The notes under the pieces: model-generated
Database searches by the model: none
Told to the model about the DNA's origin: nothing
What the model saw: only the letters and a program-made list of their open reading frames with translations
Assembly (NCBI GenBank): GCA_024734495.1
Contig: JALMQS010000070.1
Coordinates: forward strand, 12,037,294 to 12,101,293
Source of the DNA: Forficula auricularia
Lineage: Eukaryota; Arthropoda; Insecta; Dermaptera; Forficulidae
Direction of reading: 5' to 3'
Length of the DNA stretch: 64,000 nucleotides
Position numbers and translations under genes: made by a program
Part shown: positions 54,016 to 63,904 of the stretch, one piece after another
Layout: the number at the start of each line of letters is the position of its first letter
Numbering within the stretch: position 1 is the stretch's first letter

Positions 54016-54856
54016 TAATAGTTTAAAATTTTGCTGCACCTAGAAGTAATTGTAATATAATTTCTGTCAATAGATTCTTATTTAAAAATGCCTGAAAAAA
54101 ACGATGGCGAAAAGTCTACTACTCCCTGGAGGTGCGTAGGCCTAATATGGTAGATTTTTCAAAATGGCCGGCATCCTATCTGAATTGTAAGTCATGATAC
54201 ATGTTGATCATTGACATCTTGATTAAGAACTATTTTTTCCTAAGAAAACAGAAACTAAAAATACTTGTTATAATATCGAAATTTGCGCAATTTAATTCTT
54301 TAAATTTTACTAATTTATAAAAGATATTATTTTGCCGATGGTAATAGATTCAAATTTACAAGAAATCATAAGTTGGTGTCATCTATTCAATCCGATGGAA
54401 TGGACTAATTTACTAATTTACATATTTAAGCTACTTGAAATACTTTATGACTTATTGACTTCTTCTTCAAGTGCCATACTTGATTCCGAGCCTCGGCAAT
54501 TGCTATGGGGAGTGTCTTCTCCATTGTAATTTTCCCGGGAAAATTTTTCCCAGGGGTAGTTTCCCATTGCCTTCCCTTGAAGGAATCAGATTATAGCCGG
54601 TTAAATATTTGCAGCGAGTCGGGCTTGAACCCACGTTAGGTTAATTAGAAGCCATGTGCTCTTTAACCACTCCAACCTGACTCCTACTTATTGGCCATAA
54701 ACCTAAAAATATACGGCACCCTATTAGAAAATCTGCCATATTAGGCCTACGCACCTCCAATAGACTTTTCGCCATCGTTTTTTCAGGCATTTTTAGATAA
54801 GAATCTTTTGACAGAAACTATATTACAATTGAAAGTTAACTAACAATTTTACTAGA
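54016..54856. mobile_element. Long-TIR element with a SINE inside
   Basis: Arms of about 130 bp (54040-54160 and 54725-54835) pair: AATGCCTGAAAAAA, CGATGGCGAAAAGTCTA, GGAGGTGCGTAGGCCTAATA. TATAGTTTG is repeated at 54007-54015 and 54857-54865, a candidate 9-bp target duplication. Long TIRs with 9-bp duplications suggest a Mutator-like or foldback element; no transposase is present. Confidence 0.65.
54458..54685 (-). mobile_element. tRNA-derived SINE, family 3
   Basis: On the minus strand: A box TGGAGTGGTTA, B box GGGTTCAAGCC, then CTGCAAATATTTAACCGG and a tail ending GTATGGCACTTGAAGAAG. An exact 8-bp duplication ACTTATTG lies at 54450-54457 and 54686-54693. The tail is shared with SINE family 1, which suggests use of the same partner LINE. 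Confidence 0.85.
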
Positions 54857-54863
54857 CTATAGT

Positions 54864-55030
54864 TTGGATCTTAGGATACGACTAGTTAGATGTTATGTGT
54901 TTCCTGTTTTGCTATATGCCTGGACTCTGACCGAAGCGACAGGCAACAGAGTACAGACATTTGAGATGTGGATCTACTGGCGGATCTTAAGGTTCGATAG
55001 GGTTACCAATGTCGCGGTTTTGAGAAGGAT
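54864..55030 (+). pseudogene. LINE family Y fragment, right half
   Basis: Reads LDLRIRLVRCYVFPVLLYAW, TLTEATGNRVQTFEMWIYWR, ILRFDRVTNVAVLRRM, the thumb segment that should follow MCSHNIS at 48379. It shows that 48380-54863 is inserted DNA. Confidence 0.8.
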
Positions 55031-56535
55031 GTACATATAAAAGTAAAGAACTAATTAATACCATAATAATATTAAAATTAAGGTAATATTAGCAATTTCT
55101 AAAGGAATATTTATTATCTCTTTTTCCAGACGTTAAGTCTCCGACGACTTTTTTATTAACAAAATGATAAAAAATTCAATTATTAAAAGAATCTAAAATT
55201 TAAGTCATTAACTGCGTAAGTATATGAACGAATAAAAGGAATGGTTCATCATATTTAATGGAAAGGACAAAAGCAGAGCATTAGAATAACAAATTAATTG
55301 TAAGCTCCACTATACATCTCATTATTATAATCATAATTAAGCCAAAGAAAACCATAAAAGATCTTATTATGCAAATGATACATTTACTTCATTTTGATGT
55401 GACTTTTTTTTATTTTATAAAAAGTTAAAAAAAATTAACTAGATAATTTTAAATAGGATTTTATTTTTGTATTGATTTTCAACGAGTTTAAGCTGATTAG
55501 AATCCCCCCCCCACCCGATTTGAAAGCGATTGTAATTTTATTACAGCTATATATACCTATATAGTTTATAAAAACAAATTTACAGAAATTATTTGAAAGT
55601 ACTTTAGCTATTGTTAATCCTTAACAGGAAATTGGCAAATAAAAAAATCCAATTATATTTGCATAAAGATTGAAATGCTTGCAAAAATAGTACTTAATAT
55701 TTATAATAAATATATTGGGTATATATTTACTTACCAATAGATGTAAAATTTGATCTAAATTTTCAGAGAATGGAATCCATTTGATAATATTACAAATATA
55801 ACAAAACGGAACGAATAAGTTTTTTTTCGAATTAAAAAAAAAATTATTTATTTAGGAAATCTCAAAGACTAAATTCAATTTCAAATGATGATTCACTAAG
55901 GTTATCAATAGTCTTAATAGATCTTAAGTTGCCAGATAATAATCGAACCCAAGCACCAAAAACACTAACTGGTTTTTCTTTGAGACAAACCTGATCTTAC
56001 ATACAAGACCAGAAATTCGCTTAAAATTTTTCATTTTATTTATTTATATTTTGTTTTTAAGTGAAGATTTTTTTTTCTTATTATTGTTTGACATGTTTGA
56101 AACGATGGGAAAAACTATTTTTAAGCAATCTGTTTGTTCTACTTACGTATCTGACTGTTTATATATTTGTATATATGTGGATTCCATTACCCAAGACATA
56201 AGACGGTATAAATTTTGTTCTAGTACCAAAAAGATTTTTTTTCATTTCCAGAACTTAGCAGAAAAATTATTAAACGCCCTTAAAAGAATAAGAAACATTC
56301 GCTTGATATTTTCACTATACTGAAACTTTCTTGAGAAGTCCTCGAACAGCTCTTGAGCAAGAAAGCTGAAACCTAGCACACTGGGAGGAGGGCTTAATAA
56401 AAAAAACTTTTGTATCAAATTCAGTTCATTAGCTACAATAATACCTTTTCATATAACGCTTTTTTAATATTCTGGATTTTTTTACCGTGAAGTTATGAAA
56501 CTAGAAAATTTAGCAGATAATTATTTATGTATTAA
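55031..56535. other. No gene seen
   Basis: AT-rich sequence. C run at 55505-55514. The 90-codon frame at 56051-56323 has no recognised domain. Confidence 0.45.
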
Positions 56536-57000
56536 TATTTTTACGGACATTGTTGTCGGTTCTAGTAGAAACATTTTACATTAAATTACTAGGTAGGTTT
56601 CATATAAATTTATTTTAAAATTATTTGTTTTTAAATGAGGCAATTAAAACCTTGAGAAAAGTTAAGAGATTCTCGTAAGGAGAAAAAAGAAGGCTCTTAA
56701 GAAAAACCCAAAATCTTCTTTTCTTTAGCAATTTTTTATTTATTTAAAACTAGGAGACAGTTTCGGCTGACACTTTCACGCCATCAGTCTAAAAAGTACA
56801 ATAACATAGATTGACGATGGCGTGAAAGTGTCACCCGAAACTTTCTTCTAGTTTTAAATAAAAAATTGCTAAGGAATAGAAGATTTTTGGGTTTATCTTA
56901 AGAGCCTTCTTTTTCTCCTTACGAGAACCTGTTAACTTTTCTCAAAGTTTTAATTGCCTCATTTAAAACAAATAATTAATATAAACATCATAGTACCGTT
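56536..57000 (-). repeat. Hairpin element O with degenerate tip
   Basis: Arms 56625-56800 and 56810-56985 pair closely (TTGCCTCATTTAAAAACAAA, CTTAAGAGCCTTC, TTTCACGCCATC). The minus strand reads CTGAT-GGCGTGAAAGTGTCAGCC-GAAACT at about 56770-56796: a variant core with a GGC/GCC stem. The left edge (GTCGGTTCTAGTAGAAACAT) is a decayed tip. No clear target duplication. Confidence 0.7.
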
Positions 57001-57050
57001 ATCTAATTATTTTAACATATAAGGAAGCTATAATGTTTATTGGATTAGGG

Positions 57051-57756
57051 CATTGTTTCTCAAACTTTTTCGAACGTGGAACCCTTTTCCGTTTGGAAGG
57101 AAAACGTCGAACCCGATAATATTGTGATTAAAGCGTTGTTATGCGAACATTGGACATATGGAGTGAATTAATTAAGAAATACTACGTTTATTGTCTTATA
57201 TTTTGATTATTTTATTTATACAATCACCCACTATATCTATATTAAACAGTAACTAAATCAAAACTTCCGTAAGTAAAAGAAAAAAAAACATTTTCGAACA
57301 CATCAATTTTTCATAGGTATTGCCATCAACGCGACGAATGATACCAACTGTTTTTTGTGTTTACACAAATACTTTATATCAGGACTTATTGATGAAAATT
57401 GTAATCTCATATTCGACTCTGCATCCAGCTGATTGCGGTACTTATTTTTTGTCAATAAGTTGAGAATTCAGATTCACACAAATAATTTGTAGTAAATAGT
57501 AAAAGAGAATTAAAACAGCTTTCTGGGTCAACTGTGGATATTCGCCTCTTAAAATACACCAACATTTTGACAAAGGCATCGTTTTATAGGATGTTTGCAA
57601 TGAAGAATCTGAAGATATTTCGATAAAATTTTCATAATCTTGGTGTGAAAAGAATGTTGGCTTTACACTAACAACAAAAGGATTTTTCATCCACGAATTA
57701 TTTTCCAAATTATCATCCGTGAAATATTGTTGGATTGATTTGCGGAACACACTTTG
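57051..57756 (-). mobile_element. hAT transposon relic, ZBED-type
   Basis: The lower edge reads CATTGTTTCTCAAACTTTTT and GAACGTGGAACCC, typical of ZBED-type hAT ends. The upper edge reads TTTGCGGAACACAC. Flanks GATTAGGG (57043-57050) and AACTAGGG (57757-57764) are a possible 8-bp duplication with two mismatches. It carries the end of a transposase gene on the minus strand. Confidence 0.65.
57355..57750 (-). pseudogene. hAT (ZBED5-like) transposase C-terminus
   Basis: A 102-codon frame (57750-57442) reads SWMKNPFVV, FIEISSDSSLQTSYKTMPL, CWCILRGEYPQLTQKAVLIL, which match the late part of ZBED/SCAND3-like hAT transposases. Near 57470 the frame breaks; the next frame gives YLCESEFST-like and then LTKNKYRNQLDAESNMRLQF, the dimerisation region. 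N-terminal zinc finger and catalytic residues are missing. Confidence 0.75.
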
Positions 57757-57764
57757 AACTAGGG

Positions 57765-59583
57765 AATATATTACTTTTTATGTTAGTGCCTATAGGGTAT
57801 GCAGAGGATACTCTTTGAGTTATATTTGAATGCATAAGCAACAGGGGCTTCGGTCATTATTCAAGTGGCTTCTATTTAATAAACTGAGCCTCTGTAATAC
57901 CTATAATAATGATTACTCAACAACAGAGAGTCGAAGAAAGTTCATTTTGGTGCCAAAATTTCACCATTTTCAATCCTGAGGACTGATTAGATATTAGTAT
58001 TTTTAGTTTTAAAACTTCCGGTTAAAAAATTCAAAAAATATATTTTTTTTTCAATATAACTAAAATAAAAAATATATTTCTAATAGTTTATTACAAACTC
58101 TAACTGACGAGCACACCGAGTTTTTCTCCAATCTTCACGCTCAAATCGTTTGCTGAAGAAAAAATTGCTAATACCCTTAAAATTTAGTGATTGGATACTA
58201 AGCCTAGAAAATGTTTTCATTTTTTCCTCTAATTTAATTTTACTGTCTTAGGACAAGAGTCAAATCAATCATGAGCTGGGATAACACTGTTGTAGATGTT
58301 GACAACAAAATGGAATACGCGATAGCAAGGGTTACTTGTGATTTACAATGAAAACGCTCATCTCAGTACAATCTACTTCCTTAAAGGCGTATAAAATCCC
58401 TCCTCAGTAAAAAGAAGCTCTATCATCTAAATCTAAATTTTATTGATGTTTATTTTTAACAGAATTCAAATAACCGGAAGGCACTTAACTAAAACTCGAT
58501 TTCACATCTACCATCAAATGATAAGGATATAAAATATTAATAATCCTATCAAATTCTTTAATAAATAATGCATTGTAGTTGCAAATTTATAGCTTGCATT
58601 TATATTCATCTATATAAAATTTATGACCTAATCAGACAATTTAACTGTCGAATACGACGTAGGTTCAATTTTCAAGGAACATTTCACGCGTTTAGTTCTT
58701 ATGGACGATTTAAGTACAAGCGATTCAGTTAAGCAGTACTCAGAAATATGATAAAATTTTATCCTAAGGAATTAAGTTAGTCTTATGTTATAGATGAGTT
58801 ATTTGCAATACAAAGGATTACATGACTTTCAGATGAAAAATGGTTGAAATCTGGCTAAATCAAATTGTTAAAATATGAACTATGAGAAGTTCTTGAATGG
58901 CTATATTTAATGAGTTGACATTTGTTATAAAAGTTTAGATTAATAAGCTACACCTTTATTATAAAATTCAACTTTTTAACTCAAATCATTTGCAGACTGA
59001 TCATGCAACAATTGATTTTGCAGACAGTTTTGAAAAATATTATAATTCCTTTTATGTTTTTAATTTTTTATTCTAAGTTATGAGATCTAAAATATATAAC
59101 TAAAATTCCAGTTATAATAAATGTCCATTATTAGATTTATTTCCAAGCTCTCAAGACGGGCAAAACATTAACAATGCTTTTGTGTTATTGCTTAATAACA
59201 GACGTTTTATTACTTACTCAGGGTTTCTTATTAAAATATACTGACATTCTTTTCTTTTTGGTCTCAACGAATCAGGCGAATCAATGGACTAAATAAAAAT
59301 AAGCAAATAAAATAATAATTTTTTTCATCCCTAAAATAAACAATTTCTCACTTTTAGGAGACTATAAAAGTAACTACATGAATAGAGAAACTTGAAACTT
59401 TATAGTTTATTCAGGAGGTTTCGGCTTCCAATTGTGCATAGATATACCTCTCCCTTGTGAACCGGGGCTAGAATAAATTCACATTGTCCTGTGTTTGTCG
59501 TAGAAGACGACTATAAGGGGTTGAGATTGAAGCTAGCTCCGTAAAAAACTCTCCCCATATGTGAACCTTCTAGATTTGCCGAT
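57765..59583. other. No gene seen
   Basis: Mostly AT-rich. A GTCGTAGAAGACGAC hairpin lies at about 59498-59512. No coding region or clear repeat. Confidence 0.45.
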
Positions 59584-60430
59584 CTTCCGGATTTGACCCG
59601 GAGTTTGTAGGACTGGCTTCGTGTTCAGATCATACATGTCCGGGTCTGACAATTTGATGAAATTGGAATTATTAGTGAAGCTTAATTATAATAATTTGAA
59701 AGTTTATATTGGGAAAATAAGGACAAGTTTTTTATGTGTGACTTTTTTATTTATCCACCAACGTTTCGTCGACTTTGCCGACTTCTTCAGGGCTTCAAAT
59801 AGTCATGTCACACATTCGTTTAAATTTTCTTATTACCTTCGTTACCATTGAAGGCCATCAGAATACAATTTTCAAAAGATATTTGGCACATTCACAAAAA
59901 ACACAATTTTTCTCTTTTTAATAACAACCTTATCAATACAGAACAGAACAGAAATCACTTCTTACAAAAAATAGAACAGAATACTTTTCTTTTTATCCCT
60001 ATATACAAAAATCGCAACTTCGAATTATAATATAACTTTCTAAGTTAATAAAACAGAAAGCAAGCAATATTAATAAAATCTCGTATTTATTATTAATTTA
60101 TAAATCTATAGTGGGTTCTAGTCAAAGTTAAAGACTGATGTTAACACAGCTGGCACAGGCTCAAAAAAACAACATTTTTCAATTCTTCCGGATTTGACCC
60201 GGAGTTTGTAGGAATGGCTTCATGTTCAGATCTTACATCTCCGGGTCTGACAATTTGATGAATTTGGAATTATTAGTGAAGCTTAATTATAATATGACTT
60301 GCCAAGAATTTTTAAGTTAATAAAACAGAACGCAGGCAATAAACGCCATGTTAATAAAATATCATATTTAAAATTATGAATTTATAAATCTATAGTGGGT
60401 TCTAGTAAAAGTTAAAGACTGATGTTAATA
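59584..60430 (+). repeat. Tandem duplication, first copy interrupted
   Basis: Copy 1 is 59584-59692 plus 60023-60140; copy 2 is 60184-60430. Shared words: CTTCCGGATTTGACCCGGAG, GTCTGACAATTTGATGAA, CTATAGTGGGTTCTAGT, AAAGACTGATGTTAA. The copies are about 90% alike. Copy 1 contains the B3 insertion, absent from copy 2, so the insertion came after the duplication. Confidence 0.8.
59693..60022 (-). mobile_element. Retroposon of hairpin family B (B3), without hairpin
   Basis: A 9-bp duplication AATTATAAT lies at 59684-59692 and 60023-60031. The empty site is readable in the neighbouring duplicate. On the minus strand: CTGAAGAA-GTCGGCAAAGTCGAC-GAAACGTTGG at about 59762-59793, followed by the family B 3' end (GTCCTTATTTTCCC). 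The 5' part is unique, not an inverted arm, so it may preserve sequence of a larger parent element. Confidence 0.8.
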
Positions 60431-60534
60431 GGCAGAGGCGTTGAGAGGGACCAGGTTATCTGTCTGCAGCCCTGTGGCATTTTTCAATTTAGGTACCTAC
60501 TCAATATTTACGAATATATTTATACAGGGTGTTT

Positions 60535-60799
60535 CAAAAATACTTTTACAAACTTCGGGCATGGGTTTTTTACATCAAAAGAAGAAAAAAGTTCATAAAC
60601 ATATCTCGTTAGGATCTGTTCAACACATTGGTACACTCATAACACGTTAACACAAAAAACTCATTCATTAATAAATTAATAACGAGAAAACAAAGGATTA
60701 TGGGACATATGTTCATAATTGTTCATATGAACTTATTGCCTTCTCTTGGTGTAAGGAACCCATGCCCGATGTTTCTAAAAGTATTTTTGAAACACCCTG
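60535..60799. mobile_element. CAGGGTGTTTC-ended MITE
   Basis: TATA/CAGGGTGTTTCAAAAATAC start and complementary end GTATTTTTGAAACACCCTG/TATA. The inverted repeats extend inward (AACTTCGGGCATGGGTT / AACCCATGCCCGATGTT). It is 265 bp, flanked by TA, without coding capacity. A Tc1/mariner-related MITE is likely. Confidence 0.85.
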
Positions 60800-61027
60800 T
60801 ATAAAAATATATTTTAAGAAATATTTCATAAGAGGGTGGCCCACGATATCCTAGGGCTCAAACAAGCTCTTAGGAGTACAAATAGGCTAAATTTTTCTTA
60901 ATTTATTTCACTTTAATATGACGATAAAAGGAAACACTAAACTGGCTATTTTACGGTGATTTTTGTACATGTAGCATTTAGAAGTGGTTTAACTTAAAAT
61001 CAGGACAAACTCCCACGAATTCGTTTA
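60800..61027. other. Short unassigned spacer
   Basis: Nothing recognised. Confidence 0.4.
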
Positions 61028-61938
61028 TTCTCTTCTTGCCAACAAGAAATAAAAACGAACTTTATATCTCAAGTATTTTGGAATATATAACGAACGAAAC
61101 CCACACTCATTGTTACGCCGACGATAGCACTCTACACGGCAAACCCTCACTCCCGAATAATCGAATCAATGTTGCCTCCTCAATTACTCTTGACTTAGAC
61201 AAACTGAATAAATGGGGCTCCCAAAATTTAGTTAACTTTAATTCAAACAAGACTCAATGTTGTCTAATTTCTAGGCGCGAAAATAAAGATTTCCCTGATA
61301 TTTACTTCGATTCGAATACCCTGAAAATGTGTGACAGCCTATCCATGTTGGGCGTCTCTGTCGCATCTGACCTGTCTTGGAATGAAAACATCTCCTCTGT
61401 GGCGAAATCTGCAGCAAGGAAGATTGGCTTCTTATTCAGGTCCAAGCGATTTTACAAACCCCCACAACTTCTCACCATCTAAAGGCCTAAATCCGCCCCT
61501 GTCTCGAATAAAGCTCTCATCTATGGAGAGGAGCCTCAAAATATTCTCTTGCTACCACTTTCACGGCAGGTGCTCTGATGAGATAAAATCAATAATTCCC
61601 CCCAAAGCATGCTTTGCACGTAGCACGCATTTTTCCGACTTCCAACACTCTCTCGCGGTCAAATTAGAAAAGTGCCGGACCACTTCATTCGCGAATACAT
61701 ATATCCCCATGACTTCAAGGAACTGGAACTCTCTCCCAGCCTCTATCTTTCCCAGCACCTATAATCTTCAAACCTTCAAAACCGGGGTGCATAGACACCT
61801 ACGTCTACACCCTCTCACTTAATCAACTTTCCCTTCTCTTCGGTAATGCAAGGGTCTTTCGAGATCCATAGGAGCTGCATCTTTACTGATGCACCCCTTC
61901 TTGCATTCGATTGCATTAAAAAAAAAAAAAAAAAAAAC
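61028..61938 (+). mobile_element. CR1/Jockey-group LINE 3' fragment, copy C
   Basis: From about 61105 it is nearly identical to copy A (25107-26283, opposite strand) and ends in a poly(A) at 61918-61938. It starts at the same place (CTTCTTGCCAA) but has lost about 150 bp after it. It also lacks about 130 bp between CTTGCTACC (61556) and CACGGCAGG (61562). Confidence 0.85.
61036..61822 (+). pseudogene. LINE reverse transcriptase fragment, copy C
   Basis: 61036-61482 holds HCYADDSTLHGKPSLPNNRI through KIGFLFRSKRFYKPPQLLTI, then a stop caused by a base loss (AAAGGCC for ACAAGGCC). The tail is open in the other frame to 61822 (CFARSTHFSDFQHSLAVKLE, MTSRNWNSLPASIFPSTYN). Here the run of six C and the codon that is a stop in copy A are intact, so copies A and C carry independent defects of one source. 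Confidence 0.85.
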
Positions 61939-62086
61939 AGTTTGTAAGCTTGACTTGAGTCTTTCAAAATGTACACACTGTGGCATCATTTTAATTTTAT
62001 CATTTTCCAAGCTTAAATTTTCAAAAGGCGGTAGCCCTAAATATAACACGAAGAAATTTTCAGGCTCTTTACATTGACCTCAAAAG

Positions 62087-62350
62087 TATAATAATAAAAC
62101 TTGAGCAAGATGCGAGATAGGTTTTACAAAAAAAAGAAATAAAACAAAAATTGAATTTTGAATTCGATATATTTCGAGGGTGAGCAGATTTCTCTGACTC
62201 CTGATGATGGGCTCACCCCTAAATATATCTAATTTAAAACTCAATTTTGTTTTATTTCTTTTTTTGTGAAACCTACCTCGCATCTTGCTCAAGTTTTATT
62301 ATTATATTAAAATGTTTCACCTAGAACGATCAACTAACTCCTTAAAATTT
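62087..62350 (+). mobile_element. Hairpin retroposon C4
   Basis: An exact 14-bp duplication ATTGACCTCAAAAG lies at 62073-62086 and 62351-62364. It begins TATAATAATAAAACTTGAGC, folds into a long hairpin with CTGATGAT-GGGctcaCCC at 62198, and ends with ATGTTTCACCTAGAACGATC, a slightly changed tip. 264 bp. Confidence 0.88.
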
Positions 62351-62364
62351 ATTGACCTCAAAAG

Positions 62365-63309
62365 CCTCAAAATGCAAATCAGATCATTACACGAAATATA
62401 GAAAGGTTACAAAATCGCCCTTTCCCCCAGACAATCTACTAAAAATTCAAAAAGCACCCAAACGGATTAATGAAAAAAGATATAAATAAACAAATTGCAT
62501 ACCGAATAGTAATTTTGTTAAAAAAGTACCACTTTGACAATGATTAATTAAAAAGAGATCAAATAATCTCAAACCTTTTCCCCTCACCAAAAAGAGAGCA
62601 ATGCATTTATAAATACAATAAAAAAAAAACTTTTCCTACGAAGTAAAAGTTCCGGGTCAAGAGCCGTTTGCCGGATTCCTTTTCACCAAGCTGGAATGTT
62701 GATTGTAATTACTCTGAATGGACTTGTTTCCCATCCCTGTTTCGCTTCTCTGAATGGGCTTTTTCAACAATATCTTGAAACTTCTCACTTACTTTCTCCC
62801 TCTCGTTCTCTGGCTTTTATCTTTATTCCGAGGGTAACTCAGAGATATCAATAACCAGCAGCTCAATTCAGGAATTTTTCTACAAGGGAATACAATAATC
62901 GTATTAATTCTGAAAGGGACAGACTCGTATTCTGTCTAAACAAACTAATTGAGTTTTGTTTAATGCAAAAGGATCAGACAAAGGAAATTTATGAACATCA
63001 TTCAAAGTTAATATTCAATGTATTTAATTATATTTCTAAGGAATTCATTAACAGAAAACAGAAAACAAAAGATTTTAATTTAGGTCACTGATAGATAATG
63101 AGAAAAGAAAATTGCAAACTTTGGCGTGTATGTTTTGATAAAATAAAGGGAAAGAAAAAATCAATTTTTGGTAAGCTTTTCAAAAATTTTAGTGTTCAGA
63201 CAATGATTTGAGCTAGAAAATTGATACCTGTCATGTTGATATAAGCTTATGTCACTGAATTTTATACATTATAAGCTACATCTGTTCATTTTCGGGCAAT
63301 TCAATTTTT
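62365..63309. other. No gene seen
   Basis: Unassigned; the patch at 62640-62870 has more balanced composition but no open frame or recognised repeat. Confidence 0.4.
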
Positions 63310-63730
63310 AAATAGTTTTCTAATTAATATACATATTAAAGAATAATTAATATATTAAAGAGAATTGCTTTTGATCGCGTTTTTAAACAAGATGTATATA
63401 TATATATCGCTAGACTACTGCTGGTTGAAGCTATTGGAGTCTGCTGAATCTTAAGTCTGGATCAAGAGAGAATGAAAAAGATGTGATCCATCTAGCTATG
63501 ATCCAGTATCATTTCGCGATTAGCCCGCATGACGTTTTATACCAAACACTGATATGGATCACCAAATGGATTTGTAATCTGAGATGTTATATATTCAATC
63601 CCACAGTCCAGCGCGCTCGATCTGTTAACACGTGTGTAAGGTGTTTGTTATTAATTAATCATAAGTTTCCTATATTTTATTCAATCCCGAATCGAATGCA
63701 GGTGATTTTTCTCAGATATTAAGTAATTAA
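63310..63730 (+). repeat. Repeat family R-A, single copy
   Basis: Same unit as 3228-3735 in the other orientation: TTTAAATAGTTTTCTAATTA, TTTTGATCGCGTTTTTAAAC, GATGTGATCCATCTAGCT, CCAGCGCGCTCGATCTGTTA. It is not in a hairpin here, so the inverted pair at 3 kb is a derived state. Confidence 0.75.
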
Positions 63731-63904
63731 GATGTTCTTAGCGACGTTACTCATAAAAAGTTTTAATCACATCTTGGCATTTTATTGTTTTGTAAATACT
63801 AATTATTGTGAGAAGTAGAAAACAAAAATCATGCTTGAATATGATTTATGTCTACTTTTCAGACATTTATAAACACTATAATAAAAAAAAAATAGCATAA
63901 TTAA

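Noticed and set aside
1350..62235. Calling the CTGAWGAW...GAAA motifs canonical hammerhead ribozymes
   Set aside because: There is one base too many before stem II in nearly all copies, and I could not place a cleavage site, so activity is not claimed.
8589..62350. Calling the hairpin retroposons Penelope-like elements outright
   Set aside because: No GIY-YIG endonuclease or Penelope-type reverse transcriptase is in the window; the link rests on architecture only.
3266..63722. Matching open frames at 3266-3517 (minus) and 63483-63722 (plus) as a conserved gene
   Set aside because: The DNA repeat itself is conserved across coding and non-coding parts; no domain, and the frame has no better conservation than its flanks.
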